DNA of 45,630 nt, from the NCBI GenBank assembly GCA_016929715.1, contig JAFGIG010000109.1:1-45630 (forward strand), in the 5' to 3' direction. Origin of the DNA: Caldifarciminota bacterium. GTDB lineage: Bacteria; SDB-A. Shown in pieces: positions 17,249 to 25,573 of the stretch. Made by a program: the position numbers and the translations under genes. Positions within the stretch are counted from its first letter, which is position 1. Each line of letters begins with the position of its first letter. The notes beneath the pieces were generated by a model that did not search any database, was not told the DNA's origin, and saw only the letters and a program-made list of their open reading frames with translations.

Positions 17249-18012
17249 TATCCGAGTATGGTTATATTTCCCTGAAGGTTTTCGACATCAATTTTTGAGC
17301 CGCCTTCCTTCAAAGTGTAAACATACATTCCGTGTTCGGAAGATGAATTGGTCAAAACTTCCTCGAAACCCGATATCGAAAAATTCCCCGAAGGGAGTTT
17401 GACTGTCAACTGAGCCGAAAGGGATAAAGGCAGAAGAAGAGTTATGTTGCCTGTGTTTCCCTTCACAAGAAGAGCGTCGGTGTTTTTAAGGCTCCATCTG
17501 AGGTTTATGTTGCCCGTGTCCATCTTCAGCTCTACCGTTCCGTTGCCTCCGGCCATATTAATATTTCCGATTCCGACATTGCATGAGACCCTGCCGAACA
17601 TTTCGTGAACGTCGATATTGCCCGTTCCGGAATAAAGGTTCAGGTTCATGTCAGGGAGGACATGGCATATAAAATCAACCTTCCATTCAATTCCTTCAGG
17701 AAAATCTTCTCCGGGGCCGTAGAAAGAACAGTTCAAAATTCCCGAGAGAGTGTCTGTTTCCGTCTGGAGAAAATCCAGCAGAACGAGAGCGGATTCCGGC
17801 GATACGCCCCTGACCTCTTTTACTGTTTCAATAAAGAGAGTGTCGTCGCTGACTATGTGTATATTGCCGATCTCAGTGTGAAGGAAAAGAGAGCCCCAGT
17901 ATTCATAAAAATATATCCTGTCGGTGTTCTGCGCTCCGTCAGGCAGGGTTACGGATCTGCCTGAAAATAAAAAAAGCCAAAGAATAAAAGAAAAAATAAT
18001 ATTCTTTTTCAA
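17245..18012 (-). CDS. DUF4097-like secreted beta-repeat protein
   Basis: 255 residues with an N-terminal signal peptide (MKKNIIFSFILWLFLFSG) followed by repeated short strands of the form 'TGNIxV/GNINM' (GTGNIDVHE, GIGNINMAG, DTGNINLRW, NTGNITLLL, PSGNFSISG). These give a right-handed parallel beta-solenoid as in DUF4097/DUF2154 adhesin-like domains. Start chosen at TTG 18012 because GGAG lies just upstream and it yields a clean signal peptide. ATG at 18039 would put nine polar residues before it and has no ribosome site. First gene of its run. Role unknown. Confidence 0.75.
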   Translation of the reverse strand: MKKNIIFSFILWLFLFSGRSVTLPDGAQNTDRIYFYEYWGSLFLHTEIGNIHIVSDDTLFIETVKEVRGVSPESALVLLDFLQTETDTLSGILNCSFYGPGEDFPEGIEWKVDFICHVLPDMNLNLYSGTGNIDVHEMFGRVSCNVGIGNINMAGGNGTVELKMDTGNINLRWSLKNTDALLVKGNTGNITLLLPLSLSAQLTVKLPSGNFSISGFEEVLTNSSSEHGMYVYTLKEGGSKIDVENLQGNITILGY

Positions 18013-18057
18013 TGCCTCTCCTCTGTGATTTATTGACATTTTATCATTTACTATTTT

Positions 18058-18085
18058 TTGACGCTTTTGTAAAATTAATTATATC
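18058..18085 (+). promoter_or_regulatory. Candidate sigma-70 promoter for the C25-like gene
   Basis: TTGACG, 16-bp spacer, TATATC, followed 22 bp later by the GTG start with AGGAG between. It lies in the divergent region 18013-18106. Confidence 0.4.
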
Positions 18086-18106
18086 TTTACAGGAGTAGAA
18101 AATAAA

Positions 18107-19117
18107 GTGGTGAACTCATTTGTTTTATCCTGGGAAAAATTGAAAAATCAGGGTATTGACGCCTTGTGTGTCACAAAAAGCCTTTATGAGAGAGGTCAAG
18201 TTTTCATCGCGGAAGAGATAACAGGAAAAACTGATTTCAGCCCAGAAGAACTCCGGGCGGGAATTTTGAAAAATGTCATAACGCGCAGTGAAAATGTAAC
18301 CCTTGTGGGAGATGACGAATGCATTCCTTTTTTCAAACTTGAGAATCCCGCTTCCGACGCGGATGTCTGCGTTTTATCCGATAACCCTTACGGCTGTCTG
18401 GAGGAAGAATTTCTCGTTCCGGATTTTCCGGTTTCAAGGATACCGAGCGACAGAAGAAATCCGGATTTTCTGCTCTATTTCATACGAAATGCCGCTGACA
18501 AAGTGTCAGCGGTAAAAAGAAGGGGGGTTTCAGCGGAGGTTTGGGAAAAAGCCTCCTCTGAAGTTTATGCCGTATTGTCTCCCGAAGCCCCTCTGATTCT
18601 GTCTCCGCCGGCCAAAAGAGGGAATTTAGACGAAGATATGTTGTCTGCCGATAAAAGCCTGCTCTATTTCAACGTTCACGGAGACAAAAAAAGAGCTCTA
18701 TGGTTCGGTCAGGGAACGCATGAATATCCGCCGCTCCTTTCTTCCTCGGATATAATATCAGCCGATAAAAACTGTGTAGTATCCGAAGCGTGTTACGGAG
18801 CGCTTTTGGACAAGAGGGGAAAAGACGACAGCATACCGATTGCTTTTCTCAAGAAAGGAGCTCAGATTTTCGTCGGCTCCACTACGATTTCCTACGGACC
18901 ATACAGCCCTCCAAGCCAGGAAGCCGACCTTATCGTGAAATATTTTCTACAATATGCACTGAGAGGATTTCCCGCCGCCCAGGCACTCAAAAACGCGAAG
19001 GTCGATTATTCAAGAAAAATGATCAGGCAGCAGGGATTTCTTGATGAAGACGATAAAAAAACATTGCTTCAATTTGTCGTTTACGGTCTTGCGGGAACTT
19101 TTTTAACATTAAAATGA
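18107..19117 (+). CDS. Caspase-fold (C25/gingipain-like) protein, cytoplasmic
   Basis: 336 residues. The C-terminal half shows the clan CD catalytic pair: His in LLYFNVHGD (about 197) and Cys in VVSEACYGA (about 229), followed by 'IPIAFLKKGAQIFVGSTTISYG', the strand-helix block seen in C25 peptidases, and AAQALKNAKVDY. Unlike gingipains, it has no signal peptide, propeptide or sorting domain, so it is probably cytoplasmic. Start at GTG 18107 (a second GTG follows directly), with AGGAG 11 nt upstream. The small gene 13 bp downstream is probably co-transcribed. A CHAT-like domain is the alternative assignment. Confidence 0.65.
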   Translation: MVNSFVLSWEKLKNQGIDALCVTKSLYERGQVFIAEEITGKTDFSPEELRAGILKNVITRSENVTLVGDDECIPFFKLENPASDADVCVLSDNPYGCLEEEFLVPDFPVSRIPSDRRNPDFLLYFIRNAADKVSAVKRRGVSAEVWEKASSEVYAVLSPEAPLILSPPAKRGNLDEDMLSADKSLLYFNVHGDKKRALWFGQGTHEYPPLLSSSDIISADKNCVVSEACYGALLDKRGKDDSIPIAFLKKGAQIFVGSTTISYGPYSPPSQEADLIVKYFLQYALRGFPAAQALKNAKVDYSRKMIRQQGFLDEDDKKTLLQFVVYGLAGTFLTLK

Positions 19118-19130
19118 AAACGGAGAAAAT

Positions 19131-19397
19131 ATGAAAGATGAAGACCTGCTGGAAAAAATTTTTGAAAAGTTCCCTGATCTGGTATCCGCAGAGAGGGACA
19201 TCAAAACTGTTGAGAGCTCTCCGGATAAAAAACTCGCAGAAAAACTCGGAGTCAGCTTTCCGAAAAAAGCTCCGAAAATTATGAAGGTTTTTACATTCAG
19301 AAAAAATGTTTCGTTTGGCGATTCTTTATCCCAAAAAGTGACAAGAGTGACTATTGACGAAGAGGGTATTATATTGAAAGTTACTCAGAGTAAATAG
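19131..19397 (+). CDS. Small charged protein of unknown function
   Basis: 88 residues, no signal or membrane segment, rich in Lys and acidic residues. An N-terminal helix (DEDLLEKIFEKFPDLVSAERDI) and a C-terminal pair of strands (RVTIDEEGIILKVTQ) are suggested. GGAG sits 6 nt before the ATG. It follows the C25-like gene by 13 bp and may be its partner. It ends 5 bp from the convergent PorX-like gene. Confidence 0.6.
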   Translation: MKDEDLLEKIFEKFPDLVSAERDIKTVESSPDKKLAEKLGVSFPKKAPKIMKVFTFRKNVSFGDSLSQKVTRVTIDEEGIILKVTQSK

Positions 19398-19402
19398 TCC
19401 GT

Positions 19403-20962
19403 TTATCTGGGTTTCAGAACTGCGTAGGGTATTATTACTTCATCGAGCGATATCCCGCCGTGCTGAAACGTGTTTATATAGTCTTTCGTGTATTGTTCAG
19501 GATTGGTGGGGTAAACAAGAAAAGAATCATGTGTGGAAATTACATAGTTGTATTTGTGTCCGTGAGAAGGAAGACCCCATGATTTCGCATCGGTTATAAC
19601 CACAGCCCTCTCCCTGTGTTTGTCAATGACATTCAGTTTTTCTCCGTATTTATAACGCAGGTTAGCAGAAACATCGCCCTGAGCATTTTTGAGAATGGCC
19701 GGAGTTTTGACTTGAACTGATCCGTGGTCGGTTGTAATAACAACTGTCATGCCGAGTTCACCTGCTTTTATTAGTGTTTTCATCACAGGTGAATTGTCGA
19801 ACCAGGTAACGGCGGCTTTTTTAAGAGCTATTTCATCATGGATCATTTCTTCGAGAATCGGGTTTCTCGAAATCGAATGCGACAGAATGTCTACAAAATC
19901 TACGACGACAGCTGAAAAAAGAAACGAAGACATTTTTTCAATCTCTGAAAGAAGGGAAAGCTCACCTGTTTTGTTAAGTATTTTTTTATAAATTATATCG
20001 CCGTCGTTGATTCCTCTTACTTGTCTGAAAAATGATAAAAGGAAATCTTTTTCGAATTTATTCTGATGGGGCTGTTCGAGAATGGTTAAAAATTCGGGAA
20101 ATTTAGCAACAGTCGAGTCCGGAGTCATTCCTGAAAAAATTGAATTTCTCGAGTAAGGCGTGGCGGATGGTATTATTGAGTAGTAGTATGAGGAGCTGAT
20201 AGAAAAGCTCTTTTCGAGGAATTTCGATATCTCTGTCCATTGATCCGAACGCATGCAGTCTATTATGACAAAAAGGATTGAATGCTTTTCGTCGATAAGG
20301 GGCAACAAGACCTTTTCGAGAAAACTGTGCGAAAATACGGGCGAATCATCAGCTGTTATCAAGTCAGGGTAGCAACGCTGAAGAAAAGAAGAGAAGGACA
20401 GGTCGGCTTCTTTCCTTATGTCATGATGTATTTCCCGAAGCATTGAATCTGAACTTTCCAGCAGCCTCAATGTCCACGAGTTTATTTTTTTTGCGGTTTC
20501 AATCCAGATCATGGGATCGTCGCTTTCGAAATTCATTTTAAGCGACTTCAATTCTTCCGTGTATCTCGGAGGAATCCTCGTGTCTATTAGCCTTCCTCTT
20601 TCGAGAAATTTCTTGCAGACTGCAATAAGCTGGCTTGGTTGAACTGGTTTTACAACATAATCGTCTGCTTTTAACGCTATGCTTTCTTCGACTGTTATTT
20701 CGTCTTCGCTTTTTGTTATCATGACAACCGGAAGGGCCGGCTTGATGCTTTTTATGTCATCGAGAACGCTAATGCCGTCTTTTCCCGGCATCATTACGTC
20801 GAGAAAGACAAGATCAAATGATTCTTTCTCTATCATCGAGACCGCGTCATAGCCGTTATTCGATGTTTTTACCTCGTAATTCTGCTTGTTGAGCAGCCTG
20901 ACATGAGGTTCAAAGAGCTCTACCTCGTCGTCAATCCAGATTATTTTGTATTTGGAGGCCAT
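19403..20962 (-). CDS. porX: PorX-like response regulator with PglZ domain
   Basis: Two-domain cytoplasmic protein of 519 residues. Residues 1-125 form a receiver domain: acidic pocket IIWIDDE, phospho-acceptor Asp in LVFLDVMMPG, Thr/Lys switch VVMITKSE and DDYVVKPVQP. Residues about 200-519 form a PglZ alkaline-phosphatase-superfamily domain with FVIIDCMRSDQW, IPSATPYSRNSIFSG (presumed nucleophile Thr) and VVITTDHGS. The order and wording match PorX, which in Bacteroidetes controls type IX secretion and has a nuclease/phosphodiesterase-type C-terminal domain. Start chosen at ATG 20962, with AAAGGAT upstream; the frame to 21013 adds 17 unrelated residues. No type IX component is visible in the window. 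Confidence 0.88.
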   Translation of the reverse strand: MASKYKIIWIDDEVELFEPHVRLLNKQNYEVKTSNNGYDAVSMIEKESFDLVFLDVMMPGKDGISVLDDIKSIKPALPVVMITKSEDEITVEESIALKADDYVVKPVQPSQLIAVCKKFLERGRLIDTRIPPRYTEELKSLKMNFESDDPMIWIETAKKINSWTLRLLESSDSMLREIHHDIRKEADLSFSSFLQRCYPDLITADDSPVFSHSFLEKVLLPLIDEKHSILFVIIDCMRSDQWTEISKFLEKSFSISSSYYYSIIPSATPYSRNSIFSGMTPDSTVAKFPEFLTILEQPHQNKFEKDFLLSFFRQVRGINDGDIIYKKILNKTGELSLLSEIEKMSSFLFSAVVVDFVDILSHSISRNPILEEMIHDEIALKKAAVTWFDNSPVMKTLIKAGELGMTVVITTDHGSVQVKTPAILKNAQGDVSANLRYKYGEKLNVIDKHRERAVVITDAKSWGLPSHGHKYNYVISTHDSFLVYPTNPEQYTKDYINTFQHGGISLDEVIIPYAVLKPR

Positions 20963-21018
20963 GTAGATCCTTTCTTTTAATTTAATGCTTGTGTTAAAAC
21001 AAGACAGGGGCATTTTCT

Positions 21019-21046
21019 TTGACAGGACGCGCCGTGTTGGTGTAAT
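21019..21046 (+). promoter_or_regulatory. Candidate sigma-70 promoter
   Basis: Perfect TTGACA, 16-bp spacer, TGTAAT, 23 bp before the ATG of the small membrane protein gene. Good match to consensus. Confidence 0.55.
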
Positions 21047-21069
21047 TTTATCTTGCGAAAGGGGGAAAA

Positions 21070-21288
21070 ATGAAGTTCTATTTGAATTTCAGCATTCTTT
21101 TGATTGTATTCGGCGCTCTGGCCTGGCTGTCGAACGCAGGTTATCTGGAAGTCAAGAGAGACTGGCCCATTGCATTGATCGTTTTGGGAACAGATGTTTT
21201 TGTCGTTACCTTGATAAGCTCGGTAAAAAAAAGAAATGATGAGCTGAGAAAAAAAGGGGAAAAACCCAGAGAAACGGAGGAAAAATGA
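21070..21288 (+). CDS. Small two-helix membrane protein
   Basis: 72 residues: two hydrophobic helices (about 4-22 and 31-50) joined by a short turn, then a highly charged tail (KKRNDELRKKGEKPRETEEK). The layout, including 'W.W.P..LI.LG' in the second helix (here RDWPIALIVLG), resembles LiaI/DUF5668-type membrane proteins. Its stop overlaps the start of the lipoprotein gene by 4 bp, so the two are coupled. Confidence 0.65.
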   Translation: MKFYLNFSILLIVFGALAWLSNAGYLEVKRDWPIALIVLGTDVFVVTLISSVKKRNDELRKKGEKPRETEEK

Positions 21289-21812
21289 TTCGACAAGCGA
21301 TTATTATATCGGCTTTTTTGGCTCTGGTTCTATTTATGCAGGGTTGCTGCGGAGCGTGCAACCTCGGAGATAAATTATCCCAGAAAGTCGAAGAAGAACT
21401 GGGCGAAAAAATAACGGAAGGTCTGACGGGAGGCCAGGTCGATATTTCCAACGGCAATGTGACAATTAAGGATTCAACGGGTTCTTATGACTATGCCGAA
21501 GAAGTGGATCTCAGCGATTATGATTTGAACCGCGAACTCATGTATCCGGGAGCAAAAGCCAGATATGTCATGGTTTCTGACGAACCGGACTTCAGCCATT
21601 GCACTGTAGTATTCGAAACGGGAGACAACCCGCGTGAAGCTGTTACCCGCTACAAAAACCTCGGCGGTTGGGAAACGGTTATGGAGACATCAACTACGGA
21701 AGGTTATCTGATACAGATTAAGAAAGATAAAACCGAGGCGACAGTGAGCACGTATAAGGATTCGAGCACGGACAGAACTATGGTATCGGTTATTTACGTG
21801 GAATACAAATAA
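21285..21812 (+). CDS. Lipoprotein of unknown function
   Basis: 175 residues with lipobox MQGC (about 18-21) after a hydrophobic signal. The mature start has three further Cys nearby (CCGAC). A helical stretch rich in Glu/Lys (KLSQKVEEELGEKITEGL) leads into a beta-rich region resembling a small alpha/beta domain ('FETGDNPREAVTRYKNLGGWE'). Coupled to the membrane protein upstream. Its end overlaps the convergent rluD end by 19 bp. Confidence 0.7.
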   Translation: MIRQAIIISAFLALVLFMQGCCGACNLGDKLSQKVEEELGEKITEGLTGGQVDISNGNVTIKDSTGSYDYAEEVDLSDYDLNRELMYPGAKARYVMVSDEPDFSHCTVVFETGDNPREAVTRYKNLGGWETVMETSTTEGYLIQIKKDKTEATVSTYKDSSTDRTMVSVIYVEYK

Positions 21813-22789
21813 ACGGATCTTTCCCGGGAAAGAAATAATAAAAGAGGGACGATATCGCCGGGTAAAGCCGAAAAAAATTTCATTTTTCCTTTGCCCGACG
21901 GGTGGTCAAAAGAGAGCCTTGCCGCGTGAAGAACCTGTCTCGGGGCGAGGGAGTTGATTTTTTGAATCTGTTTTAACCATTTGCCGGAGACCCCTTTGGG
22001 ATATTTTGTAAAACCGCCGTATTCCCGGTCACCTATGACGGGATGTCCGGCATGGCTCATGTGAACCCTGATCTGATGAGTTCTTCCTGTTTCTAAACGG
22101 CACAAAATCAGAGTCGCCGCGCCATAGTTTACGAGAGTTCTGTAATGAGTTTTCGCTTCTTTGGATCTGAAAGAAGTCACCGCCATTTTTTTTCTGTTTA
22201 CAGTGCTTCTCCCTATCGGCTCATCTATAGTTCCGCCTTTTCCCGGGTCTCCCCAGACGAGAGCCAAGTATTCCCGTATCATTTTTCTGCAAAGAATCTG
22301 ATTCTGAAGGCTTCTGTATGCTTCGTCGTTTTTAGCCGTCACCATCAATCCCGAAGTGTCCTTGTCGAGCCTGTGGACTATGCCCGGCCGGTAATCGTCC
22401 TTTCCTTTTTCAGAAAGTCCGCTGTGATACAACAGCGCGTTTACAAGAGTCCCCCCCCTGTTTCCTTTAGCCGGATGGACTACTATACCGGATTGTTTGT
22501 CCACAACGACTATATCATCGTCTTCGTAGGTTATTTTTATCTCGATTTTTTCAGGCTCGAGGGAAAGACCCGGTTCTTTGGGAAAAACCACCTCGACTAT
22601 GTCTCCTCTTTTTACGTAATGATGGGGAACGAGGACGGTTTTGCCGTTGACGGTCACTTTGCCTTCTTCTATCAGTTTTTTTAGTCTTGACCTGCTTGTC
22701 GGGGCACCGGAAGCCGAAAGATATGAATCGAGACGGACCCTGTTCATATAGGTGTCCACGGTTTTGGTGAAAGTGTTGCCCGTCAGCAT
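21794..22789 (-). CDS. rluD: Pseudouridine synthase, RluD family
   Basis: RNA pseudouridine synthase of 331 residues. N-terminal S4 RNA-binding domain (RLDSYLSASGAPTSRSRLKKLIEEGKVTVNG) and catalytic domain with the invariant Asp in GIVHRLDKDTSGLMVTAKN, plus RLETGRTHQIRVHMSHAGHPVIGD. Substrate could be 23S rRNA (RluD/RluC type) or tRNA. Its start overlaps the rph stop by 7 bp. Confidence 0.92.
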   Translation of the reverse strand: MLTGNTFTKTVDTYMNRVRLDSYLSASGAPTSRSRLKKLIEEGKVTVNGKTVLVPHHYVKRGDIVEVVFPKEPGLSLEPEKIEIKITYEDDDIVVVDKQSGIVVHPAKGNRGGTLVNALLYHSGLSEKGKDDYRPGIVHRLDKDTSGLMVTAKNDEAYRSLQNQILCRKMIREYLALVWGDPGKGGTIDEPIGRSTVNRKKMAVTSFRSKEAKTHYRTLVNYGAATLILCRLETGRTHQIRVHMSHAGHPVIGDREYGGFTKYPKGVSGKWLKQIQKINSLAPRQVLHAARLSFDHPSGKGKMKFFSALPGDIVPLLLFLSRERSVYLYST

Positions 22790-23514
22790 TGGACGGAGAC
22801 TGATAGAGACTCGAGGACCTCGTCCTGAACCGTGAAAACAGAAGGCATAACTCCTAAGATAGTTTCAAAAAGAGCGAAAAATCTCTTTTTTTCTATGGGG
22901 AAACCTTCCGCTGAAGACTGTATCTCAACTATGTCGAGGTCTTTGGTGAAAACGAAATTCGCGTCGAAATCGGCTGAACTGTCTTCTTCGTAGTCCAGAT
23001 CCACAAGAGGGCGGTCCCCGCAGAAACCCGCGCTCATTGCAGCCACTTGCCTTATGACGGGGTTTATTTTGAGAATTTTTTTTGAAAGCATTTCGCTTAC
23101 GCCGATGGCGAGAGAGACCCAAGCCCCAGTAATTGACGCCGTTCTAGTCCCACCGTCAGCTTGAATGACGTCACAGTCAACGGTAAGAGTTATCTGCGGA
23201 AGGAATTCGACATTAAGGGCTGAACGAAGAGAGCGTCCTATAAGTCTGCCGATTTCAAGAGACCTTGAATTGGCGTAAATCCTTTCCCTTCGGACTCTCT
23301 GAGATGACGAACCCGGAAGCATGCCGTATTCGGCAGTAAGCCATCCGTGCCCTTTTCCTTTGAGCCACGCCGGGACTCCATCGTTTATAGAAACGGAACA
23401 GCAGACCCACGTGTCTCCGTATTGGCAGAGGCATGACCCCGGCACGTTTTTCTGATAAGGTGCCGTGATCCTAATCGGTCTTGTAGCGTCGGCGGATCTG
23501 CCGTCCGTTCTCAT
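22783..23514 (-). CDS. rph: Ribonuclease PH
   Basis: Phosphorolytic 3'-5' exoribonuclease that trims tRNA 3' ends. 243 residues. Begins with RTDGRSADATRPIRI (family 'R.DGR...ELR.I.I'), then GKGHGWLTAEYGMLPGSS, EIGRLIGRSLRSAL, TLTVDCDVIQADGGTRTASITGAWVSL and a late 'VDLDYEEDSSADFDANFVF' block, which are diagnostic. It lies 6 bp after the first M42 gene. Confidence 0.96.
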   Translation of the reverse strand: MRTDGRSADATRPIRITAPYQKNVPGSCLCQYGDTWVCCSVSINDGVPAWLKGKGHGWLTAEYGMLPGSSSQRVRRERIYANSRSLEIGRLIGRSLRSALNVEFLPQITLTVDCDVIQADGGTRTASITGAWVSLAIGVSEMLSKKILKINPVIRQVAAMSAGFCGDRPLVDLDYEEDSSADFDANFVFTKDLDIVEIQSSAEGFPIEKKRFFALFETILGVMPSVFTVQDEVLESLSVSVQC

Positions 23515-23520
23515 ATTTTG

Positions 23521-24525
23521 TTAAAAACCCGCCTGAGAGGCGTCTGTTTCGCAGATCGAAACAATCCACTTCGAAGCGTTTTCGACGTCTGAAGAATCGA
23601 CCATTTCGCTCGGAGAATGAATGTATCTTGAAGGGATGGATATGCAGCCCGAATGAATTCCCGATTTTGTGACGCTGAATGCTCCGGCATCCGTTCCGCC
23701 GAAGACGAGAATTTCATTCTGAAAGGGTATGCCTCTCTTTTCGGCGGCGCTTCTCATGAAGTTCTTGACCTTTTCTGTGACGATTATGGAAGCGTCCATG
23801 ATTTTCAGTCCGGGACCCTTTCCCATTTCCACAGACATAGTGAAGCCTTTGGGAGTGTCGCCGGTTCCGGTTACGTCAACCGCGATAGCAAGGTCTGGCT
23901 CGACAGCGTAGGCTGAAGTCCTGGCGCCTCTTAAACCGACTTCCTCCTGAACCGTGAAAACGAAATAAAGATCATTTAGAGGTTTTTTTACTTTCTTCAG
24001 CGCGTCTACTATCACAGCGCATCCTATCCTGTCGTCGAAAGCTTTGGAAATCCAGCGCTGGCCGTTCACGGAAAAGCCCTGGACAAAACCCGCTTTATCG
24101 CCGATTTTGACTTTCAGAAGAGCTTCGTTTTTGTCTTTCGCGCCTATATCAATGAACATTTTCGAGAGGGGAGGAAAGCTTCCAGGCGCTATGTCCCTGA
24201 ATTCACAACCGACAACTCCCGTTGTCCCGTCTTCGAAAACCACTCTTTGGCCTGCCGTGATAATAGGATTGACGCCTCCCACTGGAGCAAACCGCAGAAA
24301 ACCTTTTTCGTCGGCGTAATTAACTATTACTCCGATTTCGTCCATGTGGGCGGCAAACATTATCTTTTTTCCAGGTCCTTTTTTTCTTGCTATTAGATTT
24401 CCGAGATTGTCAGTATGGAATTCATCCACGAAAGGCTTTATTTCGGATTCTATGGCTTTGCGTATTTTATTCTCGCTGCCGGAGGGACCATATATCTGGG
24501 TGAGTTTTTCAGCAATTTCTCTCAT
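23521..24525 (-). CDS. M42 glutamyl aminopeptidase, paralogue 1
   Basis: Cytoplasmic dimetal aminopeptidase of 334 residues, likely a tetrahedral TET dodecamer as in known M42 enzymes. Metal ligands and base are present: FAAHMDEIG, KAFDDRIGC, TVQEEVGLRGA, a 'DVTGTGD' segment and the final His in SRYIHSPSE. It is the third of three adjacent M42 genes in transcription order. Substrate preference cannot be read from sequence. Confidence 0.92.
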   Translation of the reverse strand: MREIAEKLTQIYGPSGSENKIRKAIESEIKPFVDEFHTDNLGNLIARKKGPGKKIMFAAHMDEIGVIVNYADEKGFLRFAPVGGVNPIITAGQRVVFEDGTTGVVGCEFRDIAPGSFPPLSKMFIDIGAKDKNEALLKVKIGDKAGFVQGFSVNGQRWISKAFDDRIGCAVIVDALKKVKKPLNDLYFVFTVQEEVGLRGARTSAYAVEPDLAIAVDVTGTGDTPKGFTMSVEMGKGPGLKIMDASIIVTEKVKNFMRSAAEKRGIPFQNEILVFGGTDAGAFSVTKSGIHSGCISIPSRYIHSPSEMVDSSDVENASKWIVSICETDASQAGF

Positions 24526-24538
24526 TTCTGACTCCTGT

Positions 24539-25570
24539 TCATGAAAATGATTTTACTAGGACCGGCAGGAAGGCTTCTGCGAGTTTCAAAGTTTCCCTGT
24601 AATCCGAAAGGGATGCGATTGATACAGGTGAATGAATATATCTCGAAGGGACGCTGAAAATCGCGCAAGGTATCCCTTTCCTCGAAATGTGTATTCTACC
24701 CGCGTCTGTTCCGCCTATCTGCGGCTGCTTAAACTGATATTTTATCTTTTTTTCTTTTGCCACTTTTTCTATGAGGTCAATTAATTTTCTGCTCACGAGT
24801 ATCGAATTATCTGATAAGGTGACAACAACGCCTTTTCCGAGGCACGGATAAGAAGGAAGGTCTAGATCTTCGTCTTCTTGTGGGAAATCTGCCGCTCCGG
24901 TTCCTTCGAGAACGAGAGCCGCTTTGGGATTGATTCTCTCGCCGAGAACTCCGGCTCCTCTCAGGCCGACTTCTTCCTGGACAGTGAAAACGCCGTATAG
25001 ATCAAAAGGAAAACCTTCTTTGTTTTTTAACATTTCCATCAGAAGAGAACAGCCCATCCTGTCGTCAAACGCTTTTCCTTTGACTCTGTCCTTGCTGAGA
25101 TGGCCGAAAACAGTGTCGAAAGTGATGAAATCTCCGACCGCGATTTTTTTCTGGGCAGCTTTGTCGCTTTCTGCGCCTATGTCAATTATGAGAGCTGAAA
25201 CTTCAGGTATGGAAGCGCCGGGTTTTTTTACAAGATGAGGCGGCGGCCAGCAGATAATGCCGGGCACCGATTTATCTCCTATCAAAACGCGTTTTGCAGG
25301 AAGAATTCTCGGATCGACTCCTCCGGAAGGGGTGAAATGAACAAAACCGTCTTTGGAGATGCTTTCTACAATGAAGCCTATTTCATCCATATGTGCGGTT
25401 AGGAGGATTTTCGGACCTTTTTCTTTTGCTTTTTTTATACATATCAAATTGCCTAATGAGTCTGTTTGGACGGAGTCAACATGTTCTGATATTGTGTCTT
25501 TGATGAATTTTCTGACAGCGTGTTCGTAGCCGGCTACGCCGCAGAGATTTGAAAGCTTTTCCAAATACAT
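24539..25570 (-). CDS. M42 aminopeptidase, paralogue 2
   Basis: 343 residues, same fold as its neighbours: LTAHMDEIGFIV, KAFDDRMGCSLL, TVQEEVGLRGAG and SRYIHSPVS are intact. The metal-ligand Asp seen as 'DVT' in paralogues 1 and 3 reads 'LEGTGAADFPQ', a Glu at the equivalent place, which may change metal or substrate preference. It lies 3 bp after paralogue 3 and 13 bp before paralogue 1. Confidence 0.92.
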   Translation of the reverse strand: MYLEKLSNLCGVAGYEHAVRKFIKDTISEHVDSVQTDSLGNLICIKKAKEKGPKILLTAHMDEIGFIVESISKDGFVHFTPSGGVDPRILPAKRVLIGDKSVPGIICWPPPHLVKKPGASIPEVSALIIDIGAESDKAAQKKIAVGDFITFDTVFGHLSKDRVKGKAFDDRMGCSLLMEMLKNKEGFPFDLYGVFTVQEEVGLRGAGVLGERINPKAALVLEGTGAADFPQEDEDLDLPSYPCLGKGVVVTLSDNSILVSRKLIDLIEKVAKEKKIKYQFKQPQIGGTDAGRIHISRKGIPCAIFSVPSRYIHSPVSIASLSDYRETLKLAEAFLPVLVKSFS

Positions 25571-25573
25571 CGG

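Noticed and set aside
18107-19117. CHAT protease of a CRISPR- or gasdermin-type defence system
   Set aside because: The blocks around the His and Cys read closer to C25, and no CRISPR, gasdermin or other defence gene is present.
20989-21004. Inverted repeat CTTGT/ACAAG upstream of the PorX-like gene as an operator
   Set aside because: Only 5 bp per arm with no second copy; too weak to claim.
21826-21837. Palindrome TTTCCCGGGAAA at the convergent lipoprotein/rluD ends
   Set aside because: It is inside the rluD coding sequence, has no loop or T-run, and a 12-bp palindrome is expected occasionally by chance.
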